Below, piece by piece: positions 55,815 through 64,000 of a DNA stretch of 64,000 bases (its first letter is position 1; each line of letters opens with the position of its first letter). The notes under the pieces were generated by a model. It was not told the DNA's origin. It saw only the letters and a program-made list of their open reading frames with translations, and searched no databases. This stretch comes from Platanthera guangdongensis (Eukaryota; Streptophyta; Magnoliopsida; Asparagales; Orchidaceae): contig CM077162.1 of assembly GCA_039583875.1 (NCBI GenBank), positions 55,579,675 to 55,643,674 of the forward strand. The letters run 5' to 3'. Position numbers and translations under genes: made by a program.

Positions 55815-56768
55815 GTGACCAGAAGCGGTGCTGGGCCGGCAGAACATCCGGTTTCTGAGGATTATTGTGCACCTGGTGGCATGCCTGCAACCCTTCCCTC
55901 CGCTGAAACCATAAGAATGGTGGTGGAAGCAGTGTTCGCTGCGATTGGTGCACAAAATGAAATACGTGTGCAGTCCCCTATTTTTGAGGTAATTCCAACG
56001 CCGTGTTGTGTGATGGAGCAAACGGCATTTATAGGACCGTTGGGTTAGCAGACGAACATGCTTTTAGTGCAGGGTACGCAGTCCGTTGAGGAATATTTGC
56101 AAGCATTTCTGATGATAAGACGCTACCCGGGCTCTGAAGTGGAGAGCGAGCAGTGGATGGTCGATTGGTTTTATAATGGCCTGCGCGGCGAATTACGAAT
56201 TCTGCTACTAGGACGAAAATTATTGGGATTCCGAGCCTTGGTGGAATTGACTAGATCTTTGGAAGTAGATTTGGAAAAAGTCAGTCGGACGTCGGAGCTC
56301 TAGGTACTAGACTCTCCAGATTCTGCAAAATCTGAATACCGAAGGAGGAGGAAAAAGAAGTCCAAAATGTATACTGGTCAGGCTCCATATGGTTGTTTTA
56401 AGTGTGGCAAGGAAGGGCACTTTGCCCGAGACTGTCGGAATGGTGCTCATAAGTTAAAGAAAGCTCTGTCAAGAGCAGGTATAGGACAAAGTGCCAGAGA
56501 TCTGAATCGAATCCAAGGAAGCAAAGACTTGGATATGTAGAAGATGGAGTTCAAAATGCCGAACTCCTCAAAGTCTGCTTACCGTAGGTGGTATAAGAAG
56601 GCTAGGACTTCGGGTCCAGCTCCTTCTGGTGCTTCTGGGACGACTATGGGTCGAACCCCAGGCGCATGCTTTAATTGTGGAAAGCCGAGGCACTTTGCCC
56701 GAGACTGCTGGAACGGACGTCCCAAGTCCGAGAAGAAGCACGCTCTCGTGATGACAGGTACGGCTTAA
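55815..56768 (+). pseudogene. G2 gag, with two CCHC knuckles
   Basis: The frame enters at GTG (V-T-R-S-G-A-G-P-A-E) with no internal ATG before residue 24. It is open to a stop at 56046, then open at 56058-56303 (QSVEEYLQAFLMIRRYPGSEVESEQW, FYNGLRGELR). The central capsid block (FxGxxDP..A..WW, present in G1) is missing. Two zinc knuckles follow: GCFKCGKEGHFARDC (about 56391) and ACFNCGKPRHFARDC (about 56667), each preceded by S-x-YRR-basic stretches. A segment of about 250 bp therefore seems duplicated. A TAG separates them. Confidence 0.8.
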
Positions 56769-56989
56769 AGTTATAGTAGTTTAACTTTAAATACTTGTTT
56801 CCCTTGTGCATGTTAGCTTAGAACTGTTTATGCTAAGCTTTGTTCTGATTTTCGATTAATTCGGCGAGAACACCGTTCGCTTAGGGAGCTTCGCATTCCC
56901 TTTTGACCAAAGGATTTGTATTGCGCGTCGGAGTACCTCCTTCGATGGTAAAAGACAAATTGGATGTGTTGTTTTCTAATGATTCTCAT

Positions 56990-58271
56990 TGCACGCGAGT
57001 AGAATCTGTTGCGTTTAGGTGAGGATAGGGAATCTAGACTTTGACTTATAAGTGTCGTTACTACCGTTAGGGGAGCTCGACATAATCTTTGGTATGGACT
57101 AGCTCTCGGAGTAGCAAGCATACATTGATCGAAATCGCAAGAAAGTCAAGTTAGGAACTGGTCGTGAGATGACATTTGTGGGCTTGAAAGGGGTCAAGCA
57201 TGATATTGGTGTCTGCTCTTCAGTTTGTTAAGGTGGTTTGGTGTGATGCCAAACCGGTCATACACTCTTCGTATCGGTTAGCGCCTAAGGAGATGGCGGA
57301 GCTAAAGGTGCAACTTCAAGAGTTGCTGGAGCAAGGTTATGTGCGTCCAAGTTCGTCGCCCTGGAGCGCACCGGTCCTTTTGTGAAAAAGAAGGACGGAA
57401 GCTTAAGAATTTGTACTGATTATCTAGAGCTGGACAAGCCTTCGGAGAAGAACAAGTACCTGATCCCGAGAATTGATGAACTGGTTGATCAGTGGTCGGG
57501 TCGACGGTGTACTCAAAGTTGGATCTCAAGTCTGGATATTATCAGCTGAGGATAAGGGAGAGTGATATCCCCAAAACAGCTTTTAGTACGAGATACAAGC
57601 ATTACAAGTTTACGGTCATGCCGTTTGGGCTGACGAATGCGTCATCAGTGTTCATGGATTTGATAAACAGGACCTTCAGGGAGTACTTGGACCATTTTGT
57701 GATCGTCTTCATCGACGATATTTTGGTGTACTCGCAAAGTGAGGAAGATCACTTCAGGCATCTTCATTTGGTTTTGGAGATGCTAAGGTGGAATCAATTG
57801 TACGTCAAGTTCTCGAAGTGCAAGTTTTGGTTGTCCTCAGTGGCGTTCCTCGGTCATATAGTGAGTGAGGAAGGTATTGCAGTGGATCCAGCGAAGATTA
57901 TTGCGATACGAGAGTGGCCTGAGCTTTCTACGGTAGCAGAAGTCCGGAGCTTTCTGGGGCTTGCTGGCTATTATAGGCGCTTCGTAGAGAACTTCTCGCA
58001 GATAGCATTACCTCTCACTACCTTGACGAGGAAGGAGCAGAAGTTCGTTTGGAAGCCGGAGTGCGCGCGAGCTTTTGAGGAGTTGAAATGTCGGTTGACC
58101 ACGGCGCCTGTGTTGAGTTCGTCGAGTGGGACCGAAGGTTATGAGATTTATAGCGATGCTTCGGGCAGTAATTTGGGCTGCGTGCTACTGCAACATGGAA
58201 GCGTTATAACGTATGGCTCGAGACAACTGAAAGTGCACGAGAGGAATTATCTGGTCATGACTTGGAGTTAG
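56990..58271 (+). pseudogene. G2 protease end and reverse transcriptase
   Basis: 57070-57200 still reads LGELDIIFGMD, stop, LSE and RNRKKVKLGTGREMTFVGLKG, the end of the gypsy protease; its active site is not recognisable in 56770-56990. RT begins with [35 protein letters not shown] (57280-57380). A frameshift follows, then from 57492 there are 259 open codons: [35 protein letters not shown], catalytic [27 protein letters not shown] and the RNase H start [17 protein letters not shown] one-base loss near 58257 (frame ends after NYLVMTWS) breaks RNase H. The catalytic FIDD is intact. Confidence 0.9.
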
Positions 58272-58359
58272 CGGCCGTGATTTTTGCCTTGAAGCTGTGG
58301 AGACATTATTTGTACGTTGTGAAGATTGATATCTACACCGATCACAAAGCCTGAAGTAT

Positions 58360-59775
58360 TTGCTTGATCAGAAAGATCTGAACTTGCGGCAGCGTAGGTG
58401 GATGGAGTTCCTGGGGGACTATACATTCAAGATCCACTACGTGCCTGGTAAAGGCAATGCGGTTGCGGACGCGTTAAGTCGTCGGGCCCCATCTCAAGCC
58501 AATTGGTTGTTGGTCCATGACGAGCAGTTGGTTTGGGAGTTGGAGGCGTTGGAGATCTTTTGCGTTGATAAGCAATCAAGTGCTGAAGCAGTATTTAATT
58601 GGACTAAAGTCCAATATGACATGGCTGATCGGATTCGGCAGGCGTTGGATATGGATGTCCACATGAAGCAACTCATGATAGAGGCTCTGGATGGGTCAAA
58701 TTCCCAATTCGTTGTGGAGGACGGATTACTTTGGAAAGACGGTCGTCTGTGCGTCCCAAACGTGGGCAATTTGCGGGTGGAACTGTTGTACGAGGCGCAT
58801 CATACCAAGTACTCAATTCACCCGGGGAGCACGAAGATGTACCGCGATGTTAAGAAATTGTTCTGGTGGCCCGGACTGAAAAAGGATGTGGCGCTCTACG
58901 TGGCGAAGTGTCAAACTTGCGCCGTGGTGAAGGCGGAATGCCAAAAGCCGGGAGGATTCTTGAAACCCTTGCCTATTCTGGAGTGGAAGTTCGACGACAT
59001 TACTATGGAATTTGTGCACGGGTTGCCAAGGTCGCAAAAGGGGAACTACGTCATTTGGGTGATCGTAGATCGTCTAACGAAGGTGTCGCATTTCATTACG
59101 CATAGGAAGGATGATCCGGTTGAGAAATTGGCAAAGCTATATGTGGATAATATTATACGGCTTCATGGTGTGCCCCGCAGCATCGTGAGTAACCGACATG
59201 GGCGGTTCACGTCCAATGATTGGAGGCTGGTGCAGCAGATGTTGGGAACAAAGCTGAGTTTTAGCACAGCCTTTCATCCGCAAACAGATGGGCAGACCGA
59301 GAGGGTGAATAGGACAATGGAAGACATGCTTCGCATGTGTGTCCTGGACTTTGGAAAGCAATGGGAAGATCACATATACTTGGTGGAATTCGCTTACAAC
59401 AATAGCTACCAGGAGAGCATTCAAATGACGCCCTTCAAGGCCCTTTATGGTAGAAAATGTCGCACACCGTTGTCCTGGTTGGAAACGGGTGAATCAATGT
59501 TGTATAAGCGACTAGAGGTGGAGGATGCTACTTCTTTGGTGAGGACCATTCGGGAGAGGTTGCTAATCGCTCATGACCGCCAGGCTAAGTACTATAATGC
59601 CAAGCTCGGGAACGTGGAGTTCGATGTTGGCGATTGGGTGTACTTGAAGATCAAGCCGTTCAAGGGTGTCTCGCGGGTGCGGCGCTTGAAGAATCTAAGC
59701 CCGAGGTACCTTGGACCATTTGAGGTTCTGGAGCGGATTGGTGAAGCAGCATACCGGTTGAAGCTGTCAGTGTAG
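58360..59775 (+). CDS. G2 RNase H end and integrase, 471 codons open
   Basis: Begins in RNase H (LDQKDLNLRQRRWMEFLGDY, PGKGNAVADALSRR). Next comes the integrase zinc finger ([31 protein letters not shown]), then the core. The first catalytic position reads [12 protein letters not shown] (family MDF, so Asp is Glu). The second reads SNRHGRF (family SDRD, so Asp is Asn). The Glu in TDGQTERVNRTMEDM is present. The C-terminal part has VGDWVYLKIKPFKGVSRVRRLKNLSPRYLGPFEVLERIGEAAYRLKLS, and a TAG at 59773 replaces the next codon. Length and order match the family, but catalysis is unlikely. Confidence 0.9.
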   Translation: MLDQKDLNLRQRRWMEFLGDYTFKIHYVPGKGNAVADALSRRAPSQANWLLVHDEQLVWELEALEIFCVDKQSSAEAVFNWTKVQYDMADRIRQALDMDVHMKQLMIEALDGSNSQFVVEDGLLWKDGRLCVPNVGNLRVELLYEAHHTKYSIHPGSTKMYRDVKKLFWWPGLKKDVALYVAKCQTCAVVKAECQKPGGFLKPLPILEWKFDDITMEFVHGLPRSQKGNYVIWVIVDRLTKVSHFITHRKDDPVEKLAKLYVDNIIRLHGVPRSIVSNRHGRFTSNDWRLVQQMLGTKLSFSTAFHPQTDGQTERVNRTMEDMLRMCVLDFGKQWEDHIYLVEFAYNNSYQESIQMTPFKALYGRKCRTPLSWLETGESMLYKRLEVEDATSLVRTIRERLLIAHDRQAKYYNAKLGNVEFDVGDWVYLKIKPFKGVSRVRRLKNLSPRYLGPFEVLERIGEAAYRLKLSV

Positions 59776-60056
59776 CTTAGTGGTCTACATGATGTATTCC
59801 ATATATCGGTGCTACGGAAGGCGGTGCAAGAGCCTACGCAAGTGATCGCGGTCAATCAAGTGCCGGTTGATAGTGGGTTGACAACGAAGGTCAAGCCCGT
59901 ACGTATTGAGGACTCGGAAGTCAAGCGGCTATGCAATAAAGAGATCAGGATGGTCAAGGTCCGTTGGGACAATTGCGGTCGAGAGGAGCTCTCTTAGGAG
60001 CTAGAGCAGACTATGCTTGAGGAGTTCCTGGAGTTGTTTCACTCAGGTACCGTTTA
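59776..60056 (+). pseudogene. G2 integrase C-terminal tail
   Basis: Same frame after the TAG: LSGLHDVFHISVLRKAVQEP, RIEDSEVKRLCNKEIRMVKVRWDNCGREELS, stop (TGG to TAG), ELEQTMLEEFLELFHSG. Matches the G1 tail. No chromodomain signature is clear to me. Confidence 0.8.
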
Positions 60057-60118
60057 AGTTTTATGTTTCTTTCCTTTATGTAATTTCGAGGATGAAATTC
60101 TTTTAAGAGGGGGAGAGT

Positions 60119-62210
60119 TGTAATGCCCGGAAACTCAAAAGAGCAACGGGAGGCGTTTTGGGCCAAATTTGGAATTTGGTAGGGGACACACGGCCTGGGA
60201 CACAGGCGTGTCTCAGGGCGTGTCAGGCTCGTATTGACGATCGGCCCGGGAAGTCGACATTTTCGCTCGACGATGTGTCGAGACAGGGAACACGACCCAT
60301 GACACGGGCGTGTCCAAGGCCGTGTCGGGTGGTCGACTAACTGCACTCCACGAAGTGTCGAGACAGTGAACACGGCCTGAAGCCCAGGCGTGTTCGGGTT
60401 TGACACGGGCGTGTCAATTAGTACACGGGCGTGTCCATGACCCGTGTGAGTCTCGGGTTGGTGTTGGTCCTGTGTTGATGGGGGAACACGCCTGGGAACA
60501 TGGGCGTGTACTGGCTGACATGGGCGTGTCAGGTCGAACATGGGCGTGTTTGATGCCCATGTGTTTTTCGAGACGCGTCGATTTTGACGGCGAATGAGGT
60601 ACACGGCCCTGGACACGGGGTATCGCAGGCTGTGTTCGGCCCAGGTTTTACATTTCAGCTACGGATCATAGCCGTTCGTTTCCTTAGTTTGGGATCCGAC
60701 AGTTGGGGGTTGTTCCTACTGGGATATACCCGGGATTGGGCTTTTGAAACCCTCATTTCACTTGAGTGGTTCTCTTTCTAAGTCTAGAGAGAGGGGAGAG
60801 CAAAGGAGGAAGAAGAAGCCTAGATCCGATCACTGACGGAGCTTCGGAGCTTCGAATCACGAACCGACTTCGGATCTACGGAGGCAAGGAGAGTGCGGTG
60901 CTTTTCATCCACTTACATTTCCATGGCGCTAAGGAAAAATGCTAGGGTAACGATTCTCTACTTGAGCATGTGAAGCTCTACTTCTTTTGCATAGGGAAGC
61001 CCGCTCTCGTGAGTTTGCGGTGAGTTTGAGGCATTCCTTCGGGTAGACATGAATAGTCCCCGTTGTGTACATGTAGAGTCCGTAATCGAGAACGGATATA
61101 GGCATGATGTGTGAAGCCTACTCGGACAAGTTAGTATGGATCGGTGATGTTGCATTGCATAAATGGCCCGAGAAGACACCGTACAATTGGTTGTTTTTCG
61201 GGTTTTCTACGCGGTAGATTGCAGCAGGGAGCCTTGGGGATTAAATCCAAGGTGCACCCGAAAAACTGGGCAGATGTGTGATTCTGCCATCTTGGTGGCA
61301 TGGGAGCCAACTTGAACATAACCGGGTTATGTGAACTGTGTGATGGAAACGGGACTCAGAGAAGTTTGACCTGCGCATATGGCTTAAATTGTCGTTGCGA
61401 TGTGAGCACGAGTTAGGCGGAACCGTACTCGTTCTATGTCCTTCAGTATGAGTCGTTGGCATAGATGAGGGTCTTCGACAGTCTATGGCTTAAATTGACG
61501 TGACCCATGCCGGGAAAACAAAATGCTCATAGTTTGGCCGTCAAAGTGGCGGTAGTGAGACCGGGGTGTCTATGACTTAAATTGACGTGACATTGACCGG
61601 TTCACCGAGAATGTGCCCTGAGTGCACGGGGCGTGTGGTCGTGCGTGCCAACGCCTATGATGCAATGTATATATATACTGCTTGGTATGCTAATAAAGTG
61701 CAGGGAAGGAGCATCGCCGCCCCGATTTGGGGGCGGGATCGTTATAATTTGGTCAGCATTGCTGACCGTTGCTTTGGTTTCCCACCATTGTGGTGGATTG
61801 TGCTTGCAGGTGCTGCAGAGCCGAGCGGTAAATAGCGGGCTAAAGCCCAAGTTGTTGTGCTGGCCCTCGAAGGCCTATTGCTTAGTGTTTTCTTTATTCA
61901 TGTATGGCCGGCCTGCGTGTCGAGGTTTGAAAAACACTTCTATTTGAGTAAACAATTGTAAGGATTTAAGGCCATTGTACTTGTGTATTTGTACGTTCAT
62001 TCCGTGGCTTGTTAGTGGACATTCATGCTCGTGTTGGGTTCTTTATTAATGCAACCATTAAAATTGCTTCTGTTAGAATGCTCTGTGTAGGACGTTGATA
62101 TTAGTTGGATGGTTTCCATTGAGTAACCGCCCGGTCTGTCTGTGGTATATGGCGTCGGGCCCCGACCGGACCTACTGCTATATGCTATGCGACGGATAGG
62201 GGGTGTTACA
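60119..62210 (+). repeat. G2 3' LTR
   Basis: 2092 bp, TGTAATGCCC...GTTACA, with leader exon copy at 60923-60946 (MALRKNAR, then GTAACG). The TATA-like box has decayed (TTTTGAAACC). One palindrome unit fewer than the 5' LTR. Confidence 0.95.
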
Positions 62211-63289
62211 TCCACATCCACATATAGAAAACTAAGCAGCTAGCAAGTATCTAAAAATAACAATTCTGTGGGAGTCAACAAACTGACACGAACCCACGTA
62301 CAACGTAGTATGTGTAACAACCCCATCCATTTACATAGTTTATACTAGAAGGTCCGGCCGGGGCCCCACAGCATGTACCACAAAACAGGCGGTGAAGTTA
62401 CGGTATTATACCAGAGTAGCGCAGCGCACCCTAACACATTGCATTCTAGCGGAAGCCTAAACACTAAACTTGAACTCCACACCAGAATATCCAACATATA
62501 AAAGCGCCTCATTTATATATACCATAGGAATGTTTTACAAGTACAAACAGTTGGCCTTATGGCCTTACAGGGCTTTCACAACAGTGGCCTCAACATTGGC
62601 ACGCAGGCCGACTACGTACAAATAAAACAAAGAATTTATAAGTTTAGCCTTCAAGGGCTAGCGGTGGCCGCAACAACAGCAGCAGGGACTTCAGCCTTTA
62701 TGCGTCCCGCTTTGCTCTCCAACACCTGCACAGGGACATTCCACCCAACGGTGGCAAACAGGCAACGGTCAGCATTCAGCTGACCAAATTATAACGAACC
62801 CACCCCTTTTCCTGGGGCGGTGGTATTCCTTCCCTGCATGCATCGCATTTCACAAGCATATATATATATCTCATATAATGTATTTTCACGCACACATTTC
62901 ATCACAACCGTCAGCCACCTGGCCCGACGATTCATGCACTCAGGGCACATTCTTGGTGTACCGGCGAACCAGGGTCACACCACCGTATCAAGGTCACAAC
63001 CCAACAGTAAAATATTGAGCATTTCACTCCATGGCGTGCAGCCGGAGTTCTAGTCGTAATGCACCGGGATTGGCCTGTAGCCCCCCATTGTGTCATGGCA
63101 TGCAGGCCTACGACTCTTGCTATGCACTCCAATAGACCGCACATTCAGGTCTCACATTGGACGGACATAGCGCAGGTCGGATCCTCCACCCCCCGTTGCT
63201 CAAATTGCCATGCCATCACAGAGTACGGCGTACTCGCAGCTACAAAAAGCCCGGGTCGGTCTCACCGATCCTGTTCTGACATTCAAGCC

Positions 63290-63660
63290 TGGGTGCTTTC
63301 CTGGGTGCACCAGTACTTACTCTTACACCCATTTCATCTCGCACATCAGCGGGTCTTTCCTGGGCACACCAATACTTCCTGCTACTCTCTTCACAGGTAT
63401 GACCCCGCAATTTTCACAAATGTCAAGGGTATTTCCATGGCTTACCACGCCAGTACTTCCTATTACATCCTTTCACAGGTACACCCATGAACATTAAATA
63501 GTACAAAGGGTATTTCCTGGATCTCTAATCCAGTACTTCCTGCTACTTTCTTTCGCAGGTACAACCCAATAACACAGGCATCACAAACATCACAAGGGTA
63601 TTTTCCTGGACTACCACTCTAGTACTGTCTGCTACTTCCATTCATAGGGTTAACCCATCG
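63290..63660. repeat. Tandem repeat of about 80 bp, five copies, in G4 LTR
   Basis: Units begin GGGTATTTCCTGG, continue CCAGTACTTCCTGCTACT and end TTCACAGGTACAACCC. Starts are at about 63290, 63353, 63428, 63509 and 63597. They lie in the U5/intron part of the LTR, where G1 and G2 have their own, different, tandem repeats. Confidence 0.85.
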
Positions 63661-63912
63661 ACTCCTAAATTCCACGTTTATTACAGAGTCTTCTCCGGTT
63701 CGTATATGCAACATCACCAATCCAGACCAACCTGTCCAGATAGGCTTCACACAGCATGCCTATTCCGTACTCCATTTCCGGATCTATATGCCAAATTGGG
63801 GATTCCATGAATCAACCCAAAAGACTCCCACAACAAGCCACCCTCTGGTGGGGGAATCAGATGCATATGCCAAAAAGGAAGCCTTCACATGGCTCGGAAG
63901 AAAAGCAGTTAC

Positions 63913-63936
63913 CCTTGAAGACCGCTTCGGTGCCAT
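63913..63936 (-). CDS. Candidate gag leader exon in G4 LTR (MAPKRSSR)
   Basis: On minus, CTC-ATGGCACC starts eight codons, followed at 63912 by the donor GTAACT. Length (24 nt), phase and basic residues match the G1 and G2 exons, although the surrounding LTR is well diverged. The acceptor and gag are outside the window. Confidence 0.5.
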
Positions 63937-64000
63937 GAGCTCCTAGCTGGCTAGAAAGAATCGCAACAACTTTTCCTCAGCAAAGATGGCCTAAGATCTC

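Larger units (their letters stand above)
53393..62210 (+). mobile_element. Gypsy element G2 (Ty3/gypsy, Tekay/Del-like)
   Basis: 8818 bp, LTRs 53393-55589 and 60119-62210, perfect TCCAC target duplication. Order is LTR with leader exon, primer site, gag with duplicated zinc knuckle, protease remnant, RT, RNase H, IN, polypurine tract GAGGGGGAGAGT, LTR. It is the best-preserved pol in the window: a 259-codon RT and a 471-codon RNase H/IN frame are open. A frameshift between them, deletions in gag and around the PR-RT junction, and altered IN catalytic residues make it non-autonomous. Confidence 0.95.
45088..62312 (-). mobile_element. Gypsy element G3 (Ty3/gypsy, Tekay/Del-like)
   Basis: Minus orientation: 5' LTR (from 52914, interrupted by G2 and cut at 62312 by G4), primer site 52900-52911, leader, gag (52241-51130), RT, RNase H, IN (to about 48380), polypurine tract, 3' LTR (45088-48265). 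The left flank GAGAT (45083-45087) is the expected target duplication; its partner is outside the window. The protease is missing: gag zinc knuckles run straight into RT. Confidence 0.9.
52914..62312 (-). repeat. G3 5' LTR, split by G2 and cut by G4
   Basis: 52914-53392 and 62216-62312 align with 45088-45660 of the 3' LTR. G2 duplicated TCCAC (53388-53392 and 62211-62215). At 62312, after AGTATG, the sequence jumps into the G4 LTR; the rest of this LTR is expected beyond the window. Confidence 0.9.
62313..64000 (-). repeat. Gypsy element G4, LTR (partial)
   Basis: On minus the sequence at this end reads ...GGGCCCCGGCCGGACCTTC...GTTGTTACA, aligning with the end of the G1 and G2 LTRs (GGGCCCCGGTCGGACC...GTGTTACA). 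Further shared words are GGTCAGC...GCTGACC and CAACCGTTGGGTGG-like U5 text at about 62690-62790. TG starts at 62313, and GTATG (62308-62312) is the expected target duplication. Runs off the window. The open frames inside it are not called. Confidence 0.85.

Overview
The window is repetitive plant (angiosperm) nuclear DNA. Almost every base can be assigned to LTR retrotransposons nested inside one another, and I found no host gene, tRNA, rRNA or CRISPR. Evidence for a plant genome: Sirevirus-type Ty1/copia elements, plant Ty3/gypsy lineages, initiator-Met-tRNA primer sites, LTRs in the 1-3 kb range, and decay dominated by C-to-T/G-to-A changes (CAG, CAA, CGA and TGG codons turned into stops), as expected of methylated heterochromatin. 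I cannot name the species.

Layout. (A) 1-1815: 5' end of a minus-strand Sirevirus (gag start, primer site, 1.6 kb LTR), inserted into the 3' LTR of a second Sirevirus. (B) 1816-21171: that second Sirevirus, minus strand, with gag-PR-IN-RT-RH all broken. It is itself split by gypsy element G1 (7837-16655, plus strand). (C) B sits in the pol gene of a Tat-like gypsy element (minus, 21172-41983). The gag of that element is split by a probable solo LTR (24714-34034), which in turn hosts a tandem LTR-int-LTR-int-LTR array of a small non-autonomous copia element (25332-31591). The 5' LTR of the Tat element is split by a young pol-less element, N1 (35324-41615, two 1523-bp LTRs, perfect CCTCT target duplication). 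(D) 41984-45087: a plus-strand copia RNase H remnant, unassigned sequence and a 60-bp minisatellite. (E) 45088-62312: gypsy G3 (minus), whose 5' LTR holds gypsy G2 (53393-62210, plus, perfect TCCAC target duplication). (F) 62313-64000: LTR of a fourth gypsy element, G4 (minus), running off the window.

No element looks fully autonomous. G1 lost its RT palm by an in-frame deletion, G3 lost its protease, G2 has lost catalytic integrase residues, and N1 and the copia array never show pol. The most interesting signal is in the related gypsy LTRs (G1, G2, G4). Each carries, inside the LTR, a 24-nt open exon (ATG plus seven codons, basic) followed by a splice donor beginning GTAAC. In G2 a matching acceptor with the right phase lies just before gag. 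This suggests that Gag starts in the LTR and is made only from a spliced RNA from which the primer-binding site has been removed. A second theme is family-specific clusters of short palindromes in nearly every LTR. One 14-bp palindrome is shared by copia and gypsy families, and a related 21-bp inverted unit lies in frame inside the gag of the small copia element.
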